DNA from: JAXGXJ01 sp963816155
Lineage (GTDB): Bacteria > Actinomycetota > Thermoleophilia > RBG-16-64-13
Assembly: GCA_963816155.1 (NCBI GenBank)
Contig: CAWFJE010000010.1
Location: 1 to 64,000 of the forward strand
Direction of reading: 5' to 3'
DNA length: 64,000 nt
Program-made: the position numbers and the translations under genes
The notes under the pieces: model-generated
The model's database searches: none
What the model was told of the DNA's origin: nothing
The model's input: only the letters and a program-made list of their open reading frames with translations
In this document: positions 25,941-34,347 of the stretch, in pieces
How positions within the stretch are numbered: the stretch's first letter is position 1
Layout of the letters: every line of letters starts with the position of its first letter

Positions 25941-26244
25941 CCACCACCTCGGTCGTACACGCGGTCACGACCCATTCCTGTCCATCCAGATACGCCCTCA
26001 GACGGTCGAACCGCTCCTCGAGCACGTGTACGTCGGAAGCGGCCACAGCCATCACGAGACGCGAGCGTTGCCAGACATCTTGAAAGCCGACCTCGGCAAA
26101 AGAAACGCCATGCTGGCGGGTGACCTGATCTCGGATCCGCCGGAGAAACATGCGTTTTCCCTTCAAGGAACCGCTCTCGGGGAAGAACAACTCCACCGAG
26201 AGGATGCCTACGAAGCCCTTGTTGCTTCTACTGGGTGCGGGCAA
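25927..26244 (-). CDS. DUF503 (YlxP-like) protein
   Basis: Small conserved protein found between infB and rbfA in many Gram-positives; function unproven, though YlxP has been linked to ribosome assembly. The core matches GFVGILSVELFFPESGSLKGKR, then RRIRDQVTRQHGVSFAEVGFQDVWQRS. The start is uncertain: no ATG/GTG lies right before the core. TTG at 26244 overlaps infB by 17 bp and gives 105 aa, but its ribosome site is only two or three bases away. GTG at 26196 would cut into the domain. Confidence 0.8.
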   Translation of the reverse strand: MPAPSRSNKGFVGILSVELFFPESGSLKGKRMFLRRIRDQVTRQHGVSFAEVGFQDVWQRSRLVMAVAASDVHVLEERFDRLRAYLDGQEWVVTACTTEVVDVDA

Positions 26245-29170
26245 CTTCCTTGATCTCGTAGGCCTCGACGATGTCTCCCTCGTGGATATCGTCGAAGTTG
26301 TCGAGATGGATACCACACTCGTAGCCTGTCTGTACCTCTCTGACGTCGTCCGCGAAACGCTTGAGCGTGCCGATGGTCCCCTCGTGGACGATGCTGCCGT
26401 TGCGGACCACGCGCACCCGAGCCGAGCGCACGATCTTTCCGGTCAGCACGTAGCAGCCCGCGATAGTGCCTATGCGAGAGGCGCGGAACACCTGGCGGAT
26501 CTCGGCCGACCCCAACTCCGCTTCTACCTGCTCGGGCTCCAACATGCCCACCAGAGCCGCCTCGACATCTTCGATGGCCTTGTAGATGACTCTGTAGGTG
26601 CGAACGTCCACCTGTTCCTGCTCAGCCAGGGCCTTGGCGGCGACCGAAGGCCGCACGTTGAACCCGATGACGACCGCTTTGGAAGCGGAGGCCAGCATGA
26701 TATCCGACTCGTTGATGCCCCCCACTCCGGCAAAGATGACTTCGACCTTCACCTCGGCATGGGTGATGTTGCGCAAAGACTCCTCGAGAGCCTCCACCGA
26801 CCCGGCCACATCACCCTTGATGACGAGCGGCAGCTCCTTGACCCGGCCCTCTTTGATGCGGCGGTAGAACTCCTCCAGACTGCTGGCGCCACCCCGGCTC
26901 TTGGCCAATTGTTCCTGGCGCAGGCGGGAGGTCCGCTGCTCGGCCTTCTGCCGCGCTTCGCGTTCATCCTTGGCGACCATGACGAAATCGCCGGCCGCCG
27001 GGAGCGTGTTGAAGCCGAGTATCTGCACGGGCACGGAGGGTCCGGCTTTCATGAGCGGGTTGCCCGTGAAGTCGAACATGGCCTTGACCTTGCCGTGAGC
27101 CTCTCCACTGACGAGGGCGTCCCCCACCTGCAGAGTGCCTCGCTGCACGAGAATCGTGGCCACGGGACCCCGTCCCACGTCCAACTGAGCCTCTATGACC
27201 ACCCCCGAAGCCGAAGCGGCGGCGTTGGCCTTCAACTCCTGCACTTCCGCAACGAGCAGGATCATGTCCATGAGTTCTTCGAGATTGAGGCGCTGCTTGG
27301 CGGAGACCTCCACCATGACCGTGTCTCCACCGTAAGACTCTGGGACCAGACCCTCTTCAGAGAGCTGAGCCTTGACCCGGTCGGAGTTGGCGTCGACAAG
27401 GTCCATCTTGTTGATGGCCACCAATATGGGTACCTCAGCGGCCTTGGCGTGGCTGATGGCCTCCAATGTCTGCGGCATGACTCCGTCGTTGGCAGCGACC
27501 ACGATGACGGCGATATCCGTGGACTTGGCGCCCCGGGCCCGCATGGCCGTGAAGGCTTCGTGGCCCGGCGTATCGAGGAAGGTGACCCTCTTATCTGCAT
27601 GCGTGACCTGGTAGGCACCGATGTGCTGGGTGATGCCACCGGCCTCGGACTTCACCACTTCGGTCTCGCGGATGGCGTCGAGCAAGGAGGTCTTGCCGTG
27701 ATCGACGTGGCCCATGACGGTCACGACGGGCGCACGTGGGGTCAGATCGGCGGGGTCGTCGACATAGGTCTCCGGCCCCTCCTTCTCTTCCTCCGCGTGC
27801 TCTATCTCCACCTGACGCTCGAACTCCTCCGCCAGGATCATGATGGCATCGTCGGATAGCGACTGGGTGATGGTGACCATCTCGCCCAAGCGGATCAGCG
27901 TCTTGATGAGCTCGCCGCCGCTCAATTCCAGAGCCTCGCCCAGATCCTTGACGCTGGCCCCGCTCTTGACCTTGACAGGACCCTCGCTGCCCGGAGGGGC
28001 CTTCTTCTTGGCCACCGGTCTCTCGGCCTCGGCGACGCCTCCACGCTGGTCGCGCGGACCGCCCCTACTACCTTTGCGTCCGGCCTGGGAATCGATGATG
28101 ACCCGGCGCTTGGCGGGCTTATCATCGCCCCGCCGCACTCGTGATGGAGTCGCGCTGCGCGAAGGGGCGGCGGCCGCGGGGGCATCCGTGCGATCTTTGC
28201 GTGGGTCGACGGGCAACGGTGCCGGACCCCTATTGTCGCGACCGACGGGGCCGGACCGTGGGGGGCGAGGACCCGCGGGGGTGAATGGGCGTGAGGCTGG
28301 GCCCCTGCCCGTCGCAGCCGGCTGCTCGGCGGACACCGGTTTGGCCGCGGCGGCAGCCGCGGCCGCCTTCCGTGCCTCCTCGGCCTTGGCAGCCTTCTCG
28401 GCCTCCATACGGGCCAACTCTTCCTTCGTGACTACCTTGCCAGACGGCTTGACCCCCTTGCGCAGAGGCACTCCCGGCCCCACCACTGTGGGCATGTCTT
28501 CGAGACGTGGTCCTCTACCCCTGGGCGGGCGGCCGGTCGGCTTGCGGGGCATAGGCGGACGCCCCGAGTCGGGACGTGGGCCCTCCGGCTTCGCTGCTTC
28601 CGCCTTGGGAGCTTCGGCCTTGGGAGCTTCGGCCTTAGGGCCTTCCGGCTTGGGACCTTCGGGTTGCTTGCCGTCCGACTCCTGTGGGTCCGGTCGAGGG
28701 GCCTCGGACTTCTCTGTGGCAGGATGGAGCTTCTCGGTCTTGGGCGACTCAGTCTTGGGCGCCGCAGGCTCAGCAGCGGTCGGGTCGGCGTCCGTCTGCG
28801 TTTCAGCCTTTGCGGGCGCTTCGCTCTTGGTAGCCGCTGCCTTCTTGTTGGCCGCCGGGGCAGCTGAGGATTTGGCGGAGGCGTCCTTGGTTCGACGGGC
28901 ACGGGGCGCAGAGGACCCTTCTCCCGTGCTACCCTCGGGAGCCTTCTTGCCCTCCGAAGCCTTCTTGTCCTCGGGCTTGGCGGCACTCTTATCCGGCTTG
29001 GCGGCGCTCTTCTTCTTCGTCGCAGGAGAAAGGGCGCGTTCGACATCGGCTTCTTCCACGCTGGAGACACTGCTCTTGATCTCGATGCCTGCGCCACGCA
29101 GACGATCCAGGAGTTCCTGGTTCGTCAGACCCCTTTCCTTTGCAATCTCATAGACCCGTCTCTTCGCCAC
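26228..29170 (-). CDS. infB: Translation initiation factor IF-2
   Basis: GTPase that places initiator tRNA on the 30S subunit and promotes subunit joining. The 980-aa protein starts with IF2_N (VYEIAKERGLTNQELLDRL) and has a linker of about 350 residues rich in Ala, Lys, Pro and Glu, including AEAPK-type repeats near 180-195. A second IF2_N-like helix (GASVKDLGEALELSGGELIK) and the G domain follow (G1 GHVDHGKTSL near 484, G3 DTPGHEAF, G4 NKMD), then domains II-IV. GTG at 29170 shares one base with the ylxR stop. Part of the rimP-nusA-ylxR-infB operon. Confidence 0.97.
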   Translation of the reverse strand: MAKRRVYEIAKERGLTNQELLDRLRGAGIEIKSSVSSVEEADVERALSPATKKKSAAKPDKSAAKPEDKKASEGKKAPEGSTGEGSSAPRARRTKDASAKSSAAPAANKKAAATKSEAPAKAETQTDADPTAAEPAAPKTESPKTEKLHPATEKSEAPRPDPQESDGKQPEGPKPEGPKAEAPKAEAPKAEAAKPEGPRPDSGRPPMPRKPTGRPPRGRGPRLEDMPTVVGPGVPLRKGVKPSGKVVTKEELARMEAEKAAKAEEARKAAAAAAAAKPVSAEQPAATGRGPASRPFTPAGPRPPRSGPVGRDNRGPAPLPVDPRKDRTDAPAAAAPSRSATPSRVRRGDDKPAKRRVIIDSQAGRKGSRGGPRDQRGGVAEAERPVAKKKAPPGSEGPVKVKSGASVKDLGEALELSGGELIKTLIRLGEMVTITQSLSDDAIMILAEEFERQVEIEHAEEEKEGPETYVDDPADLTPRAPVVTVMGHVDHGKTSLLDAIRETEVVKSEAGGITQHIGAYQVTHADKRVTFLDTPGHEAFTAMRARGAKSTDIAVIVVAANDGVMPQTLEAISHAKAAEVPILVAINKMDLVDANSDRVKAQLSEEGLVPESYGGDTVMVEVSAKQRLNLEELMDMILLVAEVQELKANAAASASGVVIEAQLDVGRGPVATILVQRGTLQVGDALVSGEAHGKVKAMFDFTGNPLMKAGPSVPVQILGFNTLPAAGDFVMVAKDEREARQKAEQRTSRLRQEQLAKSRGGASSLEEFYRRIKEGRVKELPLVIKGDVAGSVEALEESLRNITHAEVKVEVIFAGVGGINESDIMLASASKAVVIGFNVRPSVAAKALAEQEQVDVRTYRVIYKAIEDVEAALVGMLEPEQVEAELGSAEIRQVFRASRIGTIAGCYVLTGKIVRSARVRVVRNGSIVHEGTIGTLKRFADDVREVQTGYECGIHLDNFDDIHEGDIVEAYEIKEVARTQ

Positions 29171-29475
29171 TACCCACCTGCCGTGTCGTTCGGTTCAGTC
29201 CCCGTCGCGCATTCCGTCGTCAGCGCCCGCATGATCTCATCAACGCCCGGAACAACGCTCATCCGGAAGGCGCGCTGAAAAGCCCTCCGATGCAGGGCCC
29301 GATCCAGGCACGACTGTTGCCTGCACAAGTACGCGCTCCTGCCCCGATGCTCCTTACCTCTTACCACCTCGACCCGTGACGGCGTGGAACTGGTGTCCAA
29401 CGTCAGCCGTATGAAACCCCCTTGGGGTCCTCTCCGGCCGCATCCGATACACTGCCGCTCGGGTTGACGCCCCAT
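29170..29475 (-). CDS. YlxR-family RNA-binding protein
   Basis: Short conserved protein of the nusA-infB operon. Core: ERQCIGCGRRGPQGGFIRL, then GRSAYLCRQQSCLDRALHRR and AFQRAFR, matching YlxR/DUF448. YlxR has been reported as a nucleoid/RNA-binding regulator in Bacillus. ATG at 29475 gives 101 aa, the usual size, with AGGAGGT ten bases upstream. ATG at 29520 with a closer GGAG is a longer alternative. The still longer frame to 29733 overlaps nusA and is rejected. Confidence 0.88.
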   Translation of the reverse strand: MGRQPERQCIGCGRRGPQGGFIRLTLDTSSTPSRVEVVRGKEHRGRSAYLCRQQSCLDRALHRRAFQRAFRMSVVPGVDEIMRALTTECATGTEPNDTAGG

Positions 29476-29531
29476 ACCCTCAGGACCTCCCTGCTGGGCG
29501 CGCATCGGCTCCTGCAACATCCGCACTCCGC

Positions 29532-30701
29532 TCAGCGCCGCTCGTCTTCGAGGGCTTGATGTGAAGGTATACCGCAGTATCGACTGCCTGCCAAGGCCGC
29601 GTTGGGACATCGCTTGCCCCCACTTGTGAGGGCGTGACAGCGTCCATCGTCGACTGTGGACTCGACTTCGGTCGTCGCGAAGACCTTGTCTTCCTCGCTC
29701 ATCTCCGTCTCGGACTTGATGTCTATCTTCCATCCCGTGAGCCGATTGGCGAGACGGGCGTTCTGCCCCTCTTTGCCGATAGCCAGGGACAATTGGTCGT
29801 CCGGGACCACCACAGTAGCCTCGCGCCCTTCGTCGTCCAGAAGAACTTCCCGCACTCGGGCCGGAGAGAGCGACTTGGCCACGAAGCGCGCAGGCTCATC
29901 GTCGAACGGGATGATGTCGATCTTCTCGCCACGTAACTCGGACACGACCATCCGCACTCGCGAACCTCGCGGCCCCACGCAGGCACCCACCGGGTCGACT
30001 CCGTCGCTGTGCGAGATGACCGAGATCTTGGAACGGTAACCAGGCTCGCGCGCCACACCCACGATCTCGACCAGTCCGTCGGATATCTCCGGCACCTCAA
30101 GCTCGAACAGCCTGCGCACGAGTTCCTCGCTGCGCCGCGAAAGGATGATGGGAGGCTCTTTCGGGTTCTGCGATACCTCTTTGATGACCGCTTTCAGACG
30201 CATGCCGTGTTCGTAGCGCTCGGTCGGGACCTGCTCACTCTTGGGAAGACGCGCCTCCACCCTGCCCAGATCGACCAGGGTGTAGCGGCTGTCCGACTGC
30301 TGCACTATGCCTGTGACGATCTCGCCCACGCGATCGGAATACTCCTTGAAAACGATCCCCTGCTCGGCCTCACGTATACGTTGGTAGATGACCTGCTTGG
30401 CGGTCTGTGCAGCAATACGGCCGAAATCCTCCGGCGTGATCTCCTGCCGCTCAGCGCCCGTCGTGTCGATCACCGTCTCTTCGTCCTCGATTTCCGGCTC
30501 CTCCCCGGGCGGGAAGATCAGCTCGAAGACGTGGATCTCCCCCGTCTCGCGGTCAATCTCTACCTCGGAGAAGGGGACGGCATTCGCACTCTTGTTGTAG
30601 GCCGAGTGGAGGGCATCCTCCAGCGCTTCGATGAGCAGGTCGAAGGGAATACCCTTTTCCTTCTCGATCTGCCTGAGAGCCTCGATTGTCTCCTTGTTCA
30701 T
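29532..30701 (-). CDS. nusA: Transcription termination/antitermination protein NusA with Cys/His C-terminal knuckle
   Basis: Binds RNA polymerase and modulates pausing, termination and antitermination. N-terminal domain (MNKETIEALRQIEKEKGI), S1 domain about 125-195, then KH1/KH2 (VDPVGACVGPRGSRV near 235, LSLAIGKEGQNARLANRLTG near 305). After KH2 it lacks the acidic repeats of proteobacteria and instead ends with a motif having C355, C365, C376 and H381 (CHALTSGG, KRCPNAA, YCGIPSH), which looks like a small metal-binding knuckle. Length 389 aa. It lies 9 bp downstream of rimP. Confidence 0.95.
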   Translation of the reverse strand: MNKETIEALRQIEKEKGIPFDLLIEALEDALHSAYNKSANAVPFSEVEIDRETGEIHVFELIFPPGEEPEIEDEETVIDTTGAERQEITPEDFGRIAAQTAKQVIYQRIREAEQGIVFKEYSDRVGEIVTGIVQQSDSRYTLVDLGRVEARLPKSEQVPTERYEHGMRLKAVIKEVSQNPKEPPIILSRRSEELVRRLFELEVPEISDGLVEIVGVAREPGYRSKISVISHSDGVDPVGACVGPRGSRVRMVVSELRGEKIDIIPFDDEPARFVAKSLSPARVREVLLDDEGREATVVVPDDQLSLAIGKEGQNARLANRLTGWKIDIKSETEMSEEDKVFATTEVESTVDDGRCHALTSGGKRCPNAALAGSRYCGIPSHQALEDERR

Positions 30702-30710
30702 TCCCTCCCC

Positions 30711-31163
30711 CTATCTGAACTCGAATTTCAGATGGGCGTCACGTATATCGCCCAGCGGGATGCGTACTACTTCTCCCGCTTCTTCGACCTCAATATCCTC
30801 GAGTCCCACTTCGGTGAGAACTCCCTGCCAGACCTTGCGCCCTTGGATCGGGACCAGGGTCTTCACATGCACGGTCTGTCCCAACTGGGCCTCGAAATGG
30901 CTGCGCTTACGCAGTGGTCTCTCAATGCCCGGCGAACTCACTTCAAGGGTATACGGCCCGTCCACCGCCTCGGTCTCGTCGAGAGCCAGGCCCACAAGGG
31001 TCGACACCCGGGCACAAACGTCATGGGTGACACCGCCGGGTTGGTCGATGAACAAGCGGATGATCCTCTGTCGCCTGCCACCAGCCACCTGCGCCATCAC
31101 CAGTTCCACATCTCCGCCTTCGCGGTCGATGACCTCCTGGAACCAAGCCTCGGTGAGCTCCAC
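30711..31163 (-). CDS. rimP: Ribosome maturation factor RimP
   Basis: 30S assembly factor, normally first gene of the nusA-infB operon. The core includes GGRRQRIIRLFID, DVCARVSTLVGLALDE, YTLEVSSPGIERPL and a C-terminal Sm-like domain ending IPLGDIRDAHLKFEF. The start is GTG at 31163, preceded by AAGGGAGAGG at ideal spacing, giving 150 aa, the normal size. The frame is open to 31529, but that covers the promoter, leader hairpin and the end of proS. Expression probably depends on the promoter at 31242-31270. Confidence 0.93.
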   Translation of the reverse strand: MELTEAWFQEVIDREGGDVELVMAQVAGGRRQRIIRLFIDQPGGVTHDVCARVSTLVGLALDETEAVDGPYTLEVSSPGIERPLRKRSHFEAQLGQTVHVKTLVPIQGRKVWQGVLTEVGLEDIEVEEAGEVVRIPLGDIRDAHLKFEFR

Positions 31164-31179
31164 AGCCTCTCCCTTGACG

Positions 31180-31210
31180 AAAACAAAAGTGGGCCCACCT
31201 GCACCCACTT
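31180..31210 (-). terminator. Terminator-like hairpin in the rimP leader
   Basis: Minus strand: AAGTGGG, 10-nt loop, CCCACTT, then TTGTTTTC. It lies between the promoter (-10 at 31242-31247) and the rimP start at 31163, so it would act as an attenuator for the rimP-nusA-infB operon and not as a 3' end. A link to NusA autoregulation is inference. Confidence 0.5.
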
Positions 31211-31241
31211 GGAAAGACAGCTTGGCTTTGATTGCTCGGGG

Positions 31242-31270
31242 ATTATAGCACCGCGCCCAGGGCGTAACAA
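31242..31270 (-). promoter_or_regulatory. Promoter of the rimP-nusA-infB operon
   Basis: TTGTTA (31265-31270), 17-bp spacer, TATAAT (31242-31247). The -10 is a perfect consensus. It sits in the 167-bp gap between proS and rimP, with the start site expected near 31235, about 70 nt upstream of the rimP GTG. Confidence 0.75.
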
Positions 31271-31330
31271 CGCATCGCCACTTCACGGATTGAAGCGAGC
31301 GGTCACATTCAGTACGAGAGCCGGCTGGAG

Positions 31331-33094
31331 CTATCGCGCCCGCTCCCAGAGTTCGGCGACCACCCGGCTGCAGTCCGCCACCGGCACTTCGAGACGCTCG
31401 CCTTCCCCTCGCGGCTCGACCTCGACAGCCCCCACGGCCGCCTTCTTGCCCACGGTCACCCGCACCGGGCAACCTATCAGTTCGGCGTCCGCGAACTTGA
31501 AGCCGGGACGTTCGTCGCGGTCGTCCCACAACACCTCCCAGCCCTCGGCGCGCAATCCTTCGTAGATATCGCCCGCCACCAGGCTCTGAGCCTCGTCCTT
31601 GGCCTGTACCTGGACCAGGTGTACGTCAAAGGGAGCGATGCTCTTGGGCCACACGATCCCGCGGGCATCATTACTCTGCTCCACGGCAGCCGCCGCGATC
31701 CGGGCCGGACCGATGCCGTAGGAGCCCATCACGATGGGGCGCTCCTCGCCCTCCTCGTCCAGGACGGTGGCACCGAGAGGAAGCGAGTACTTCGTCCCCA
31801 GCTTGAAGATGTTGCCCACCTCGATGACCTGTCTGATAGTCAACGCCTGACCGCACTCGGGACAGGCGTCCCCGGCTTCCGCCTCTCTGAGGTCGGCGAA
31901 CTCAGGCGCGAAGTCCCGGCCCACGACCACGCCACGCAGGTGCGCATGCTCCTTGCCCGCGCCCACGACGTAGGCGCGCGACCCGCCCGGGCCCCGGGGA
32001 TCGAGGGTCTCATCGGCGACGATGCGCAACTCCACGCCCACGGGCCCCACGAAACCCACGTCGGCACCCGTAGCCTCCTTGACCTCCTCGGGGTGGGCTG
32101 GACGCACCTCGCTCTTCAGGTAGCGGGACAGTTTGTTCTCGTGCAGGTCGTGATCGCCTCTCACCAGAGCCATGACGGGCCCGTCGGCCGAAACATATAC
32201 CAAGGCCTTGATGAGGGACGAAGGTGCGATGTCCAGGAACGCGGACACCTCATCGATCGATCGTCTGTCCGGCGTCGAGACCTCTTCCGGACCCACGAGC
32301 GTGACACCGGCATCGCCCACGCCGGCTTCATCGCCCGGCTGGGCCGCGCCCTCGCCGCCGTCTTCCGGCGCTCGGGCCACCGAGCGGGCCAATTCCACGT
32401 TGGCCGCGTAGCCGCAGGCGGGACACATGGCCACTCGGTCCTCGCCGGCGGGTGACGGTGCCATGTACTCGTGCGCCTGGGCACCGCCCATGAAGCCGCT
32501 GTCGCTCTCCACCCGATAGAACTCCAGGCCGCAACGAGCGAAGATACGGTCGTAGGCCCCGCTGTGCTTGGCGTAGCTCTTCTCCAGACCCTCCTCATCG
32601 AGGTCGAAGGTGTACGAGTCTTTCATCAGAAACTCGCGTACGCGGAGCACGCCCCCCTTGGGCCGGGGCTCGTCCCGGAACTTGAGCTGCAGTTGATACC
32701 AGGTCTGCGGAAGGTCACGATACGAGCGAAGCTCCCGGGACGCCAGCCAGGCGAACACCTCTTCGTGCGTCATGGCCAGGACCATATCCCGCCCCCCACG
32801 ATCCTCGAGCCGGAACATCTCCTGGCCGATGGCGTCGTAGCGGCCCGTGGCCTGCCACACATCGGCAGGGTGCAGGGTGGGCATGGAGACTTCCAGTGCA
32901 CCGATGGCTTCCATCTCCTCGCGCATGATGCCGCAGATGCGCTGCATGACCCGCCAGCCCAGCGGCAAGAAGACATATATCCCAGACGCAAACTGACGTA
33001 CGAAGCCGCCCCGGACCATCAGCTTGTGACTGATCGCCTCGGCGTCGGCCGGGTCTTCCTTGACCGTGGGCATAAAAAGGGCTGTGGCCCGCAT
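31331..33094 (-). CDS. proS: Prolyl-tRNA synthetase (bacterial type)
   Basis: Class II aminoacyl-tRNA synthetase charging tRNA-Pro. Motif 1/2 region (KLMVRGGFVRQFASGIYVFLPLG, FKFRDEPRPKGGVLRVREF-type, split here for brevity), an INS editing domain of the YbaK type between motifs 2 and 3 (about 235-400), motif 3 GSYGIGPARIAAAAVEQ, and the anticodon-binding domain at the end. ATG at 33094 has GAGGAGG six bases upstream and gives 587 aa; the extra 18 codons upstream in the frame are not family-like. No T-box features were recognised in its 120-bp leader, which holds a 14-bp palindrome. Confidence 0.96.
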   Translation of the reverse strand: MRATALFMPTVKEDPADAEAISHKLMVRGGFVRQFASGIYVFLPLGWRVMQRICGIMREEMEAIGALEVSMPTLHPADVWQATGRYDAIGQEMFRLEDRGGRDMVLAMTHEEVFAWLASRELRSYRDLPQTWYQLQLKFRDEPRPKGGVLRVREFLMKDSYTFDLDEEGLEKSYAKHSGAYDRIFARCGLEFYRVESDSGFMGGAQAHEYMAPSPAGEDRVAMCPACGYAANVELARSVARAPEDGGEGAAQPGDEAGVGDAGVTLVGPEEVSTPDRRSIDEVSAFLDIAPSSLIKALVYVSADGPVMALVRGDHDLHENKLSRYLKSEVRPAHPEEVKEATGADVGFVGPVGVELRIVADETLDPRGPGGSRAYVVGAGKEHAHLRGVVVGRDFAPEFADLREAEAGDACPECGQALTIRQVIEVGNIFKLGTKYSLPLGATVLDEEGEERPIVMGSYGIGPARIAAAAVEQSNDARGIVWPKSIAPFDVHLVQVQAKDEAQSLVAGDIYEGLRAEGWEVLWDDRDERPGFKFADAELIGCPVRVTVGKKAAVGAVEVEPRGEGERLEVPVADCSRVVAELWERAR

Positions 33095-33136
33095 CAGGTC
33101 CTCCTCGGACGAACGGATGGGTGGCGAGCAGCGCGG

Positions 33137-33150
33137 CGATGCGCGCATCG
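33137..33150. promoter_or_regulatory. 14-bp perfect palindrome upstream of proS
   Basis: CGATGCGCGCATCG lies 43 bp before the proS ATG. It is a perfect dyad. It could be an operator or an RNA hairpin; GC-rich dyads also arise by chance in such DNA. Confidence 0.3.
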
Positions 33151-33214
33151 AGACAGTCTAGCAGTCCGAAGCTTGGGGCAGAACCGGGCTGGCCCGGACA
33201 CGGTTGGACGAATC

Positions 33215-34303
33215 CTACCGCGGGTCTGGCTGGTTCTGCTCCCGCAACGCCGCGTTACCCGTCGCCGCCTCGATATGGGCGAACAACTCGTCGACGAGTC
33301 TCTCCTGGGGGACCTTGCACACCGGCCGTCCCCCCGCAAAGACCACGCCCTCGCCTTCCCCGCCGGCGATGCCGAAGTCGGCCTTCCGAGCCTCGCCTGG
33401 ACCGTTGACCACGCAGCCCATGACGGCCACTTCCAGGTCGAGGCCCAGCTCTTCCAGCCGCCTCTCCACCTCTGCGGCCAAAGGCTCCAAGTCTATGCGG
33501 GTACGGCCGCAGGTAGGGCAGGCCAGTACGCGAGGGCCACGAGGTGCCAGTCCCAGGGTCCGCAGTATCTCCAAGGCCACGCGGACCTCTTCCACGGGAT
33601 CTCCGACCAGTGACACCCGGATGGTGTCGCCCACCCCCGACGACAGAAGGACTCCCAGAGCGACCGCGCTCCGGATCGAGCCCGCCCACCGCGTGCCCGC
33701 CTCGGTGACGCCGATGTGGAGGGGATAGGGGATGCGCTCGGCGAGCAGACGGTTGGCCGCGATGGTCACCATCGGCGAAGACGACTTGGCCGAGACCTTG
33801 ATGGCCGCAAAGCCCATGTCTTCAAGGAGGGCGCATTGCCTGACCGCCGATTCCACCAGCGCGGCCGCGGGGTCACGTTCCTCCAGGTCACGCAGGTCTC
33901 GTTGCAGAGAACCGCTGTTCACCCCCACCCGAATAACGGCGCCATGGGCCAGTGCCGCTTCCACGACGGCACGGACCGCTGCGATACCGCCGATGTTGCC
34001 GGGGTTGATCCGGACGCCCGCCGCACCGCCCTCCAGAGCCGCGACCGCCAGCCTGTGGTCGAAATGCACGTCGGCGATAAGAGGCACGGGAGACTCGGCC
34101 ACCAGAGATGGGAACGCAGCGGCGCCCTCGGCATCGGGAACGGCCACCCGCACGAGGTGCGCTCCGGCGGTCGCCAGAGCGCGGATCTGGCCAAGGGTGG
34201 CGGGGATGTCGTCCGTGCGGGTGTTGGTCATCGACTGGACGACGACCGGCGCCTCTCCCCCCACCGGGACCGCCCCCACCATCACCTGACGCTCACTGAA
34301 CAT
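33215..34303 (-). CDS. ispG: 4-hydroxy-3-methylbut-2-en-1-yl diphosphate synthase (flavodoxin)
   Basis: [4Fe-4S] enzyme reducing MEcPP to HMBPP in the non-mevalonate pathway. TIM-barrel core with VVVQSMTNT, LIADVHFDHRLA, RINPGNIG; the cluster ligands are in ACPTCGRTRID and MGCVVNGPGEA. ATG at 34303 has GGGAGGAG upstream and gives 362 aa; the frame to 34348 is 15 codons longer but overlaps rseP. Together with dxr this places two MEP-pathway genes here; the intervening rseP is the usual order. Confidence 0.95.
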   Translation of the reverse strand: MFSERQVMVGAVPVGGEAPVVVQSMTNTRTDDIPATLGQIRALATAGAHLVRVAVPDAEGAAAFPSLVAESPVPLIADVHFDHRLAVAALEGGAAGVRINPGNIGGIAAVRAVVEAALAHGAVIRVGVNSGSLQRDLRDLEERDPAAALVESAVRQCALLEDMGFAAIKVSAKSSSPMVTIAANRLLAERIPYPLHIGVTEAGTRWAGSIRSAVALGVLLSSGVGDTIRVSLVGDPVEEVRVALEILRTLGLAPRGPRVLACPTCGRTRIDLEPLAAEVERRLEELGLDLEVAVMGCVVNGPGEARKADFGIAGGEGEGVVFAGGRPVCKVPQERLVDELFAHIEAATGNAALREQNQPDPR

Positions 34304-34347
34304 GTGCCCGCTCCTCCCGGTCGGAGTGACGGCGCACCCGGCGCACA

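Noticed and set aside
26150..27859. 569-codon plus-strand frame opposite infB
   Set aside because: Antisense shadow of IF-2; no recognisable domain.
33150..33185. Possible proS promoter TTCTGC-N17-TAGACT on the minus strand
   Set aside because: The -35 matches consensus at too few positions to call.
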